DNA of 64,000 nt from positions 3,658,001 to 3,722,000 of the forward strand of contig NZ_CP097332.1 of the NCBI RefSeq assembly GCF_023516435.1, written 5' to 3'. This DNA is from Jatrophihabitans telluris (GTDB taxonomy: Bacteria > Actinomycetota > Actinomycetes > Mycobacteriales > Jatrophihabitantaceae). The number at the start of each line of letters is the position of its first letter. Within the stretch, counting starts at the first letter, position 1. The translations under genes were made by a program, and so were the position numbers. This document shows, in pieces, positions 25,817-33,745 of the stretch. The notes under the pieces were generated by a model. The model saw only the letters and a list, made by a program, of their open reading frames with translations, was not told where the DNA came from and made no database searches.

Positions 25817-26293
25817 ATGGCGTCCTTGAACGAAGTCGGGCAGACCGACGGCTGGCGTTGCTGGCTCTGCGACGAGTCGGTCGAGCCCGATCGATCGGTA
25901 AACGACGACCGCGGTCCCAGTATCGACAGTTTCCACGTCAGCAAGTCCTCCTCCGCCAAGGACCGCAAGAAGGCCCGCGGTGGCAGTGGTGGTGAACGGC
26001 TGGCTCACCGGGCCTGCAACACGAAGAAGGGCGCGGTGGCCCCGGTGATCGCGTGGCCTGGCCGGTTACTGGTCGCCGACCCGGCTCCGCTGTTCGCAGT
26101 CGCCGAACGGCTCGAGCGCAAGGGGGGCCGCGAGGCGGTCGGACGTTGTCCCAGCAAGGGCGACGCCGAGGACGCCGCGGACTGGTTGGTCGACCGCTTC
26201 TCCCGCCTCGTGCCGGATCTCGACGTCCAGGCGCAGATCCAGCCCGGTGGTGGCCAGTTCCTGGTCGTACTGGAATCCACCCGTCGGCGTTGA
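25817..26293 (+). CDS. HNH/zinc-ribbon nuclease-like protein
   Basis: 158 aa. A Cys pair (WRCWLCDES, Cys15 and Cys18) is followed by a polar loop with a possible active-site His (DSFHVSKSSS), then LAHRACNTKKG at about 62-72, an arrangement common in HNH endonucleases (His then Cys-Asn-x-x-Lys-Gly). The C-terminal half (helix-rich, about 85-158) is unrecognised. It may be a DNase or a non-catalytic DNA-binding relative. It stands alone, with 19-bp direct repeats on each side and a long inverted repeat behind it, which hints at a mobile cassette. Confidence 0.75.
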   Translation: MASLNEVGQTDGWRCWLCDESVEPDRSVNDDRGPSIDSFHVSKSSSAKDRKKARGGSGGERLAHRACNTKKGAVAPVIAWPGRLLVADPAPLFAVAERLERKGGREAVGRCPSKGDAEDAADWLVDRFSRLVPDLDVQAQIQPGGGQFLVVLESTRRR

Positions 26294-26310
26294 GTCACTC
26301 CAGTCCCGGT

Positions 26311-26374
26311 GCATAGTGCGGCCCGAACTTTGGCGACACGCCGGTGGTTCACCAAAGTTCGGGCCGCACAATGC
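26311..26374. repeat. Long inverted repeat after the HNH-like gene
   Basis: 23-bp arms (26311-26333 and 26352-26374, one mismatch) around an 18-nt loop; arm core GTGCGGCCCGAACTTTGG. It begins 17 bp after the stop codon and can end transcription. The right arm runs into the 19-bp direct repeat at 26357-26375. Confidence 0.85.
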
Positions 26375-26424
26375 GTAATGGGTGTGGGGCATGATGCAGG
26401 CATGCGAGCAAGGGCTGAGTCGGC

Positions 26425-27096
26425 GTGCTGACCAGCGAGATACCCCTACCGCCGTTCGCCTCGCAACAGCAGGCTCAGCTCTTCCACGACCTCGTGGAGT
26501 ACTTCCTGTTCCGGCTGGACCCGGAGAACCAGCGCGGCATTCGCGAGACCACGGTGTGGAGCGCGGTCGGGCGCCACGTCCCCCAACTCGCGCCCCCGAA
26601 TCACAGTCAGCCGGGCGCCCACCGTCACGACCGCCGTCACCAGTTCAGCTGCGCGGCGTGCGGTGCGAGTTACCCCTGCCGGATGACTCTGGCCGCCGCA
26701 GTCACGTGCCGCTTGCCTGCTCCGTGGGATCCGATCGTCCTGGCGTCGGCGCTGCGCCGGGCCGGCGACGAGGAGTGGGTGTACGGCAAGGTCAGTGAAG
26801 GCGTGCTCAGCTGGGGTGTCACCGAGATCACCACTGCGACCCGAGACTCCGGCGGCTGGGACATGTCCCGCCGCGTCAAGGGCCGGACTGCTCAACTGGC
26901 CGAGGGACTCAGCAACGACGACCTGTCGACCTGGATCCTGGCCGGGCTGAAGAAGTTCCCGCTCCCCGAAGGCATCGAGGTCCCAGCGCGGTGGCCGTCC
27001 GACATTCCGGGCTGGGTTACCGATCCGCCCGTGCACGCAGAGGATGAGCCGGCCGAACCACCGTCGTGGCTGCCGGGTTTCGGCGACGACGGCTGA
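26425..27096 (+). CDS. Hypothetical protein with a CxxC pair
   Basis: 223 aa from GTG 26425. I do not recognise it. Visible features are a short helical N-terminus (PPFASQQQAQLFHDLVEYFLF), one CAACGASYPC cluster near residue 75 that could bind zinc, a Trp-rich middle (DEEWVYGKVSEGVLSWGVTE) and an acidic Pro/Trp tail (EDEPAEPPSWLPGFGDDG). The frame has normal codon bias for the window and its stop is 7 bp from the convergent signal peptidase stop, which supports it as a real gene. A minus-strand frame over the same area is less convincing. Confidence 0.6.
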   Translation: MLTSEIPLPPFASQQQAQLFHDLVEYFLFRLDPENQRGIRETTVWSAVGRHVPQLAPPNHSQPGAHRHDRRHQFSCAACGASYPCRMTLAAAVTCRLPAPWDPIVLASALRRAGDEEWVYGKVSEGVLSWGVTEITTATRDSGGWDMSRRVKGRTAQLAEGLSNDDLSTWILAGLKKFPLPEGIEVPARWPSDIPGWVTDPPVHAEDEPAEPPSWLPGFGDDG

Positions 27097-27102
27097 CCCT
27101 CG

Positions 27103-27963
27103 TCATACCGGGCGACGGCCGGGCCGATGGACGATCGCGCGCCTCGCAAGTACGACCGACAGCAGCACCAGCGCACCAGCGCTCCACCAGCTCGGTGTGG
27201 GTCCGCCCGCTGCGAGTCCTCGACCCACGAACGTCCCGGGGGTGCCGAGACTGCGCCAGCGAGACCGCGGCCAGACGATGGCCGTCGCCTTCCCCACCAC
27301 CGAGGATGTTGGCACCGTGCTGGCCCACACCTGTTGCCCGTTGGAGCGATAGTGGTAGAGCGAGTCGGCCGAGACGGCACGATTATCTCCCATCAACCAA
27401 AGGCGTCCGAGCGGAACGGTGAGCGGCCCGAAGCCTCGACCGACGGGCCCGGCGGACCCGACGGGCCCGGCGGACCCGACGGGCCCGGCGGACCCGGCGG
27501 GCCCGGCAGGCCCGGGGGGCGGAGCGGACGAGGTGTAGGGCTCATCCAACGCACGCCACACCCACGCGCCTGACGGGCGCAGCTCGACGCGCCCGGCAGC
27601 ATCACAGCATCGAATCTGTTGCCCTCCGGTGGCGATCACCCTTTTGATCAGGTACTCGTCACCGTCGGCGCCCCAGTCCGTCGGACTCCGGAACACGACG
27701 ATGTCACCGTCGTGAACCGCACGCAGCCGGTAGATCAAGCGGTTCACGATGATCCGGTCACCGTGACAACCGTCGCACCCGTGCAGAGTCGACTCCATCG
27801 ACTCGGACGGAATGAAGAACGGCTGCAGGATCTCCGTCCGCAGAGTGGTGACAAGCAGGACACTCATCGCCATAAGGAAGCAGACGGTTCGCGCCGCCCT
27901 GCAGCGGGAGGCCGGCGAGGACGGCGAGGAAATCCGATGGCTGCCCGAACGCCCAGTCACCAT
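27103..27963 (-). CDS. lepB: Type I signal peptidase
   Basis: 286 aa. One membrane helix near residues 25-45 and a second at the C-terminus (about 255-275). Catalytic Ser55 is in FIPSESMESTL and Lys107 in YLIKRVIA; the later box GRLWLMGDNRAVSADSLYH is box E. It removes signal peptides from secreted proteins on the outer face of the membrane. Between the catalytic lysine and box E lies a collagen-like insert, Gly-Ser-Ala-Gly-Pro-Val three times, encoded by three 18-bp repeats (27442-27495). A second ATG at residue 31 would still keep the helix. Confidence 0.92.
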   Translation of the reverse strand: MVTGRSGSHRISSPSSPASRCRAARTVCFLMAMSVLLVTTLRTEILQPFFIPSESMESTLHGCDGCHGDRIIVNRLIYRLRAVHDGDIVVFRSPTDWGADGDEYLIKRVIATGGQQIRCCDAAGRVELRPSGAWVWRALDEPYTSSAPPPGPAGPAGSAGPVGSAGPVGSAGPVGRGFGPLTVPLGRLWLMGDNRAVSADSLYHYRSNGQQVWASTVPTSSVVGKATAIVWPRSRWRSLGTPGTFVGRGLAAGGPTPSWWSAGALVLLSVVLARRAIVHRPGRRPV

Positions 27964-28296
27964 GTCAGCCCGTGATTCGTCGCAAGTCGTTGGGTGTCCG
28001 CTCTACTGGGTGCCCCATTGGACAGGGGAGTCCTTGAGCACTGAAACTCCGAAGGCCGGCCGATCCGTCGCGTGTCGACTGTCTGATAGAGCGTACTACA
28101 TCACCGAAGGGCTCAGCCCAGGACAAGCCGGGCGGCAAGAGGTACGGATCGGTGGCCTGCTGCAGGCTTCACCGAGCTCAGTCCGACCGCCCGCCGGGAC
28201 CAAATGTGCCCGTCGGCATAGACACATCGCTCATACGCGAAGCTTCGGCGTCGATGGGTGTGGACGGCACTCTCACTGATGCGAAACGGATGAAAC
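27964..28296. other. 333-bp gap between lepB and the chemoreceptor
   Basis: Divergent intergenic region that should hold promoters for lepB (minus) and the mcp gene (plus). A GCCGATCC box at 28059 resembles the sigma-28 -10 element, but no -35-like box stands at 11 nt. A potential stem is GCGAAGCTTCGGCG near 28237. No coding frame here has support. Confidence 0.5.
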
Positions 28297-29904
28297 ATGA
28301 TCAACCTTGTGCGGCGCCTTCGAATCGGCGCGCGCCTGTCCCTGTGTTTCGGAACGGTCGCCGTCCTCCTCGGTATCGCGGTGCTGGTCGGTTTCAGCAG
28401 CCTGTCCTCGGCGCAACACCGAGCCAATGAGCTGGCCTCGTTGCACAAGCTTTCCCACAAGGTCGACACGCTCAAGTTCTACGACGCCGACGTCAGCGGT
28501 TGGCAGGTCGCCTACCTCGGCGACGCCCCGCGCATCGGCGGACCGGCCTCGGTCCAGGCGTCATCAGAAAACCGTGCCGGCTTCCTCAAGGACGAGTCCG
28601 AGATGCGTGCGGTGGTCGCCGGAGTCGACACCACGGCCATGACCGCCGCCCAACAGGCGACCTACGTCCAGCTCAAGCAGCAGGTCGACGCCTTTTTCAC
28701 CGCCGACGACCACATCGTCGAGTTGCTGAAGGCGAACAAGCAGGCCGAGGCCAGCAAGTACGTCGTCGATTCCAGCTACCCGATCTACTACAAGCTGCTC
28801 GACCAGACCGACAGCCTGATCAGCTCGACGTCCACCCGGATCGACACCGCGATCGCCGCGGGTAACCGGGCCGCCGCCCACGCGCGACTGGTGATGGGGA
28901 CGGTCTTCGCGCTCGGCCTGTTGTTGGCTGCGGGCCTGGTCTTGCTCGTTACCCGCAGCGTCGCCGGCCCGGTGGCACGTACTCGCGAACAACTTCAGCA
29001 GCTGGCGGACGGCAACCTGGCGATCACGGCCGAGACGTCCGGCGCCGACGAACTGACTGAGATGTCGATCGCCATGAACGCGGCGGTCGCCGGGATCCGC
29101 GGCGTCATCTCGTCCATCTCGCAAAGTTCACAAGCTCTGGCCGCGTCCTCGGAGGAGCTGACCGCGGTCGCGACGTCGGTGGCCTCCTCCGCTGAGGAAA
29201 CGTCGACCCAGGCCGAGGTCGTTGCGGCCGCCGCGACCCAGATCTCGCAGAACATCGCCATGGTCGCCGCCGGTGGCGAGCAGATGGGCGGAGCGATCTC
29301 CGAGATCGCGGGCAGTGCCAGCGAGGCAGCGTCCGTCGCCCAGACCGCGGTCATTGCCGCGGCGGCAGCGAGTCATACGGTGACGAAGCTCGGCGAGTCG
29401 TCGGAGGAGATCGGCAAGGTCGTTCGCATGATCACCTCGATCGCCAAGCAGACGAACCTGCTCGCGCTCAACGCAACGATCGAAGCAGCGCGTGCCGGAG
29501 ACGCGGGTAAGGGCTTTGCCGTTGTGGCCAGTGAGGTCAAGGATCTGGCGCAGGCCGTTGCCGCCGCCACCGAGGACATCTCCAACCGGGTCGCCACCAC
29601 GCAGGCCGATGCCCAGGGCGCGGTCGCCGCGATCGGCGAGATCACCAACGTGATCTCCCAGATCAACGACATCCAGGTCATCATCTCGGCCGCGGTGGAG
29701 GAACAGGCGGCGACCACGAACGCGATGGTCCGCAATGTCGCCGAGGTGTCGACGGGCTCGGAGGAGATCGCGACGAACGTCAGCGGCATCGCGACGGCCA
29801 GCGGTCAGACCACTCAGAGCGTGTCCGCTACGTCGGACTCGGCCCATGAGCTGGCGCGGATCGCCGCCGACCTCAATGCCGCGGTCGCTGCGTTCCGGCT
29901 CTGA
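28297..29904 (+). CDS. Methyl-accepting chemotaxis protein
   Basis: 535 aa. TM1 at about 10-32, an external helical sensor region (about 35-188), TM2 at about 192-212, HAMP (about 214-267) and the cytoplasmic signalling hairpin. The tip IAKQTNLLALNATIEAARAG and EAARAGDAGKGFAVVASEVK are complete. The sensor is a four-helix-bundle type with no motif naming the ligand. It relays signals to a CheA/CheW complex not encoded here. It stands alone between the two flagellar blocks. Confidence 0.95.
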   Translation: MINLVRRLRIGARLSLCFGTVAVLLGIAVLVGFSSLSSAQHRANELASLHKLSHKVDTLKFYDADVSGWQVAYLGDAPRIGGPASVQASSENRAGFLKDESEMRAVVAGVDTTAMTAAQQATYVQLKQQVDAFFTADDHIVELLKANKQAEASKYVVDSSYPIYYKLLDQTDSLISSTSTRIDTAIAAGNRAAAHARLVMGTVFALGLLLAAGLVLLVTRSVAGPVARTREQLQQLADGNLAITAETSGADELTEMSIAMNAAVAGIRGVISSISQSSQALAASSEELTAVATSVASSAEETSTQAEVVAAAATQISQNIAMVAAGGEQMGGAISEIAGSASEAASVAQTAVIAAAAASHTVTKLGESSEEIGKVVRMITSIAKQTNLLALNATIEAARAGDAGKGFAVVASEVKDLAQAVAAATEDISNRVATTQADAQGAVAAIGEITNVISQINDIQVIISAAVEEQAATTNAMVRNVAEVSTGSEEIATNVSGIATASGQTTQSVSATSDSAHELARIAADLNAAVAAFRL

Positions 29905-29917
29905 GCTGGCGGCACCG

Positions 29918-30001
29918 GCAACAAGGGCAACGTCAACGCGCTGACACCGGCAACAAGGGCAACGTCAACGCGCCGACACCGGCAACGAGGGCAACGTCAA
30001 C
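29918..30001. repeat. Three copies of the GCAACAAGGG repeat, 32-bp period (locus 2)
   Basis: Copies at 29918 and 29950 equal the locus 1 motif; the third (29982) has one A-to-G change. The spacers GCGCTGACACCG and GCGCCGACACCG differ from those of locus 1. The array begins 13 bp after the mcp stop and ends 19 bp before the nitroreductase ATG, so it fills the gap. Confidence 0.95.
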
Positions 30002-30020
30002 GGTGGAATAGATTGCGCGG

Positions 30021-30668
30021 ATGGCCACACTTGCGTTGTCTCCCGACGAACTGCTCACCACCACGCGCACGGTCCGCAAGCGCCTGGACCTGCATCGCCC
30101 GGTCCCGTTGGAGCTCGTCCGCGAATGCCTGGAGGTTGCCCTGCAGGCTCCGTCAGGTTCCAACCGGCAGGGTTGGCAATGGCTGGTGATCACCGACCCG
30201 CAGCTACGACGACACATCGGCGAGATCTACCGCGACGCGGTGGCCGAATACCTCGACTCCACTGGATCGGCCGCCAGACTCTTCGCCGACGATCCCGATC
30301 GCGCACCGGTGCAGCAGCGGGTCGGCGACAGTGTGGCCTGGCTGGGAGAGCGGATGGGCGAGGTACCCGTGCTCGTGCTGCCCTGCCTGCGAGCCGGGCA
30401 AACGCTGCCGCCCGACAACCAAGCCGGGCTCTGGGGCTCGGTCTTGCCGGCGGCCTGGAGTTACTGCCTGGCCGCCCGGGCCCGCGGGCTGGGCACTGCC
30501 TGGACGACGCTGCACCTGAGCCGGGAGGCCGAGGTTGCCGAGTTGCTCGGCATTCCCTCCGGTGTGCACCAGGCCGCCCTGATTCCGACGGCGTACTACA
30601 CCGGGGAGTCGTTCAAACCCGCGCCCAGGCAGGCCCTGGACGCGGTCCTCCACGTCGACGGCTGGTGA
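30021..30668 (+). CDS. Nitroreductase-family oxidoreductase
   Basis: 215 aa, FMN-dependent fold. TVRKRLDLHRPVPLELVREC near the start carries the FMN-phosphate-binding Arg-x-x-Arg type motif, followed by EVALQAPSGSNRQGWQWLVI and, near the end, LARARGLGTAWTTL and ELLGIPSGVHQAALIP. Members reduce nitro compounds, quinones or flavins with NAD(P)H; the substrate is not deducible. It is not the SagB-type dehydrogenase of azole peptides as far as can be judged. No operon partner is evident. Confidence 0.88.
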   Translation: MATLALSPDELLTTTRTVRKRLDLHRPVPLELVRECLEVALQAPSGSNRQGWQWLVITDPQLRRHIGEIYRDAVAEYLDSTGSAARLFADDPDRAPVQQRVGDSVAWLGERMGEVPVLVLPCLRAGQTLPPDNQAGLWGSVLPAAWSYCLAARARGLGTAWTTLHLSREAEVAELLGIPSGVHQAALIPTAYYTGESFKPAPRQALDAVLHVDGW

Positions 30669-30720
30669 GCCGGCTGGTGAGCCGGCTGGTGGGTCGGCTG
30701 ATGAGCCGCCGGGTGAGTCA
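30661..30720. repeat. 12-bp tandem repeat joining two convergent stop codons
   Basis: Five units, GCTGGTGAGCCG twice, then GCTGGTGGGTCG, GCTGATGAGCCG and a degenerate CCGGGTGAGTCA. The first unit contains the nitroreductase stop (30666-30668) and the last one the stop of the convergent VOC gene (30718-30720), so the array alone separates the two genes. Confidence 0.85.
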
Positions 30721-31089
30721 GGTGCGCGGGAGCATCGCCTGAACGGCCCAGGCGTTGCCGTCGGGATCGGTGAAGAACAGGAAACGGCCCCACGGCAGAT
30801 CCTGGATCTCGCCGGCGTCCAGGCCCCGGGATTCGAATTCCTTCTTCGTGGCCTCGATGTCGTCGGTGACGAGCTGCAGTCCCTTGACCGATCCGGGCTC
30901 GGCATCGGTGAGGCCCTGCCCGAAGGCGATCGAGCACCCCGAACCGACCGGGGTCATTTGGACGAATCGCAAATTCTCATCCACCCGATGGTCGTGGTCG
31001 GCGACGAAGCCCGCCTTGTCCACGTAGAACGCCTTGGCCCGGTCGATGTCGGTCACCGGAATGATGACCAGTTCCAGTCGGAGGTCCAT
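30718..31089 (-). CDS. VOC-family (glyoxalase/bleomycin-resistance-like) protein
   Basis: 123 aa. The VOC fold pattern is clear: LELVIIPVTDIDRAKAFYVD at the N-terminus, then DENLRFVQMTPVGSGCSIAF, and the second half GLQLVTDDIEATKKEFESRG with the terminal FFTDPDGNAWAVQ. It would bind a metal and a small hydrophobic substrate; members act as glyoxalases, dioxygenases or antibiotic binders, and the sequence does not choose between them. Convergent with the nitroreductase. Confidence 0.92.
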   Translation of the reverse strand: MDLRLELVIIPVTDIDRAKAFYVDKAGFVADHDHRVDENLRFVQMTPVGSGCSIAFGQGLTDAEPGSVKGLQLVTDDIEATKKEFESRGLDAGEIQDLPWGRFLFFTDPDGNAWAVQAMLPRT

Positions 31090-31157
31090 GATCCTTCGTC
31101 CCTTCTCGAGGTTCTTGACGAGAGGGACGCTACGAGCTGAACAGGAACAGTTGCTTC

Positions 31158-31373
31158 CTAATGGACGACTGGTTCAGCGCTTTTGCGGATGTCGGCGACG
31201 ACCTGGGCGCCGAGGCCCGACAGGGACGTCTCGAACGCCGAGAAGTGATGCGCGCACCACAGGAGCGCGCCGCCGCCCAGCATGACGGTCTCCACCATTG
31301 CACGGGCAGAACAGCGGTCGCAGCGGTCCTCGGCGGTCAACTCCCGCGGACGGCGATCAACTTCGACAACCAT
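31158..31373 (-). CDS. DUF7455-type small zinc protein
   Basis: 71 aa. The start is ATG 31373 because AAGGAG stands 7 nt upstream of it, although the frame is open 30 codons further. ELTAEDRCDRCSARAMVETV, then GGALLWCAHHFSAFE forms a CxxC...CxxHH zinc-site pattern known from a small actinobacterial family usually encoded near core genes. Function is unknown. It runs minus, away from flhA, with the flhA promoter region behind it. Confidence 0.85.
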   Translation of the reverse strand: MVVEVDRRPRELTAEDRCDRCSARAMVETVMLGGGALLWCAHHFSAFETSLSGLGAQVVADIRKSAEPVVH

Positions 31374-31566
31374 GATGTGCTCCTTCCGTGCTCCTTGACG
31401 TGCCGCCTCGTGGATTGAGACTCGCTCGGTGGCTCGTGATGATGCCGTTCCCATCGGCATCACCCACCCCCACCTGAGCCGTCCCCATCGTCACCGAGCC
31501 CGATTACACGGTGGTTACCACGACTTCACAACGGACGACTGTCCCAACCGGCATCACCCGTATCTC

Positions 31567-31593
31567 TCAAGTTCAAGGAGCGGCTGCCGACCT
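31567..31593 (+). promoter_or_regulatory. Sigma-28-type promoter candidate for flhA
   Basis: TCAAGTTC, 11 nt, GCCGACCT: six of eight and five of eight to the FliA boxes with exact spacing. It lies 100 bp before the flhA GTG, inside the 320-bp gap 31374-31693, in which I see no other feature. Confidence 0.6.
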
Positions 31594-31693
31594 ATCTGAT
31601 GCGTCAACATCGCCATGGACGGCGACGAGTCAGGCCACGGAGTGGGCAACCCCCCAGTAGTGCCCCATACGTCGTCTAGTCCATAGAGGTCAC

Positions 31694-33745
31694 GTGAACC
31701 CCAAGCGGCTGAGTCAGCTCGCGGTGCCCATCGGTGTCGTGGCGATCATCCTGATGATGGTCGTCCCGGTTCCGGCCGGCATCCTCGACTTCCTGATCGC
31801 CCTGAACATCACCTCGGCCCTGCTGATCGTGCTGGTCAGCATGTACGTGCAGCGCCCGCTGGACTTCTCCTCCTTCCCGTCCCTGCTGTTGGTCTGCACC
31901 CTGTTCCGGCTCGCGCTCAACATCTCTGCCACCCGCAACGTCCTGAGCCACGGGTACGCGGGCAAGGTCATCGAAGCCTTCGGGCACATCGTGATCAGCG
32001 GATCACTGGTCATCGGCCTCGTGATCTTCGCGATCCTGCTGGTCATCCAGTTCGTCGTGATCACCAACGGCGCCGGTCGTGTCGCCGAAGTCGGGGCCCG
32101 CTTCACCCTCGACGCCATGCCCGGAAAGCAGATGGCGATCGACGCCGACCTCAACGCCGGCCTCATCGACGAGACCGAGGCCCGTCGGCGCCGCTCGGAG
32201 GTCACCTCCGAGGCCGACTTCTACGGCTCGATGGACGGCGCTTCGAAGTTCGTCAAGGGCGACGCGATCGCGGCGATCATCATCACGATCATCAACCTGG
32301 TCGGCGGCATCGTCATCGGGATCGTGCAGAACCACCTGTCGGTGACCGACGCAATCAGCAAGTACAGCCTGCTCTCGGTCGGTGACGGGCTCGTCAGCCA
32401 GATCCCCGCCCTGTTGCTGTCCGTCTCCACCGGTCTCATCGTGACCCGCGCGTCGGACTCCGACGACATGGGCACCGTCGTGGCCGCCCAGCTCGGCAGC
32501 CAGAAGAAGGCGCTGCAGATCGCCGGCGGCGCCGCCCTGGCCCTGTGTGCGGTGCCCGGCCTGCCCAAGCTTCCGTTCCTGCTCGTCGGCGGTGGCCTGC
32601 TCGTCATAGCTCAACGTCTGCACCCCAAGCAGGGAAAGGACGGTGTGCCGGCCCTGGCCGCCAGCACGGCTCCGGCCGGACCGTCGCCGGACAGCGCCGA
32701 GGCGATCATGTCCGAGCTTGCCGTCGATCCGCTCGAACTGTCCCTGTCGGCCGACATGGTCTCCCTGGTGGACGGCCCGGGCGCCGACCTGCTCGACCGG
32801 GTGCGCTCGCTACGCCGCAAGCTCGCCCTCGAACTGGGGGTCGTCATGCCTCCGGTCCGAACCCGCGACAACCTGGACCTGCCGATGGCCACCTACGCGA
32901 TCCTGGTGAACGGGGTCGAGGTCGCCCGCGGGCAGGCGCCGACGGGGACCGTGCTGGCGATCGGGGACGGTCTGGACAACCTGCCCGGTATCGACGGTCA
33001 GGAGCCCGTCTTCGGTCTGCGCGGCAAGTGGATCGGCACGGAGCTGCGTGCTCAGGCCGAGCTGCTCGGCGCCACGGTGGTCGACCGATCCTCGGTGATC
33101 ATCACGCACCTGTCCGAGACGGTGCGCACCCACGCCAGCCGGCTCCTGGGGCGGGAAGAGGTTTCCGCGCTCACTCAGGCCCTCAAGCGCAGCCACCCGG
33201 TCGTGGTCGAGGACCTCACGCCGGCGCTGCTCACCCTCGGCGAGGTGCAGCGCGTGCTGCACGCCTTGCTGGAGGAGGGCGTCTCCATTCGCGACCTGGT
33301 CCGGATCTTCGAAGCGCTCTCGGTGGCGGCCAAGTCGAGCACCGAGCCGAACCGCCTGGTCGAGGCAGCCCGCCTCGCGCTGGCTCCGTCCATCACCGCC
33401 TCGCATCTCTACGACGGGCGACTGCAGGTCCTGACGCTGGAACCACGGCTGCAGCAGAGCCTGCTCGAGTCGGCTCGTCCGATGGAGGGCGGCGTGCAGC
33501 TGCTTCCCGGACCGGAACTGGTCGAGTCGCTGCTCAACTCCGTCGTCGCTCAGCAGCAGTCGGCCTCGGAGCGCGGTCTGCGCCCGATCCTGGCCTGCTC
33601 GCCGCAGATCCGCCTGCCACTGCGCCGTCTGCTCTCCAGCACTGTGCCGGACCTGGCCGTGCTGTCGTACAACGAAATCTCGTCCAACGCCACAATCGTC
33701 GACACGGTAGGGGTGATCAGCGATGTCCGAACCGTTGCTGTCTGA
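31694..33745 (+). CDS. flhA: Export-gate protein FlhA
   Basis: 683 aa, GTG start. Eight hydrophobic segments in the first 320 residues, with SMYVQRPLDFSSFPSLLLV, LFRLALNISATRNVL and the FHIPEP-family loop GARFTLDAMPGKQMAIDADL. The cytoplasmic domain (about 330-680) forms the nonameric docking ring for chaperone-substrate pairs and FliJ. Length and motifs are standard. The flhF-like gene begins 23 bp before its stop, so the two are co-translated. Confidence 0.97.
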   Translation: MNPKRLSQLAVPIGVVAIILMMVVPVPAGILDFLIALNITSALLIVLVSMYVQRPLDFSSFPSLLLVCTLFRLALNISATRNVLSHGYAGKVIEAFGHIVISGSLVIGLVIFAILLVIQFVVITNGAGRVAEVGARFTLDAMPGKQMAIDADLNAGLIDETEARRRRSEVTSEADFYGSMDGASKFVKGDAIAAIIITIINLVGGIVIGIVQNHLSVTDAISKYSLLSVGDGLVSQIPALLLSVSTGLIVTRASDSDDMGTVVAAQLGSQKKALQIAGGAALALCAVPGLPKLPFLLVGGGLLVIAQRLHPKQGKDGVPALAASTAPAGPSPDSAEAIMSELAVDPLELSLSADMVSLVDGPGADLLDRVRSLRRKLALELGVVMPPVRTRDNLDLPMATYAILVNGVEVARGQAPTGTVLAIGDGLDNLPGIDGQEPVFGLRGKWIGTELRAQAELLGATVVDRSSVIITHLSETVRTHASRLLGREEVSALTQALKRSHPVVVEDLTPALLTLGEVQRVLHALLEEGVSIRDLVRIFEALSVAAKSSTEPNRLVEAARLALAPSITASHLYDGRLQVLTLEPRLQQSLLESARPMEGGVQLLPGPELVESLLNSVVAQQQSASERGLRPILACSPQIRLPLRRLLSSTVPDLAVLSYNEISSNATIVDTVGVISDVRTVAV

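Noticed and set aside
26446-27036. 196-codon minus-strand frame opposite the 26425 gene
   Set aside because: Arg/Gly-rich shadow-like composition; the plus frame ends neatly before the convergent lepB stop and is preferred.
28040-28066. Sigma-28 promoter before the chemoreceptor gene
   Set aside because: GCCGATCC is present, but no upstream box matches at 11 nt; the nearest candidate (TGAAACTC) is at 9 nt.
30021-30668. Nitroreductase as the missing SagB dehydrogenase of the peptide locus
   Set aside because: It is 9 kb away behind unrelated genes and has the ordinary nitroreductase length and motifs; no link beyond fold family.
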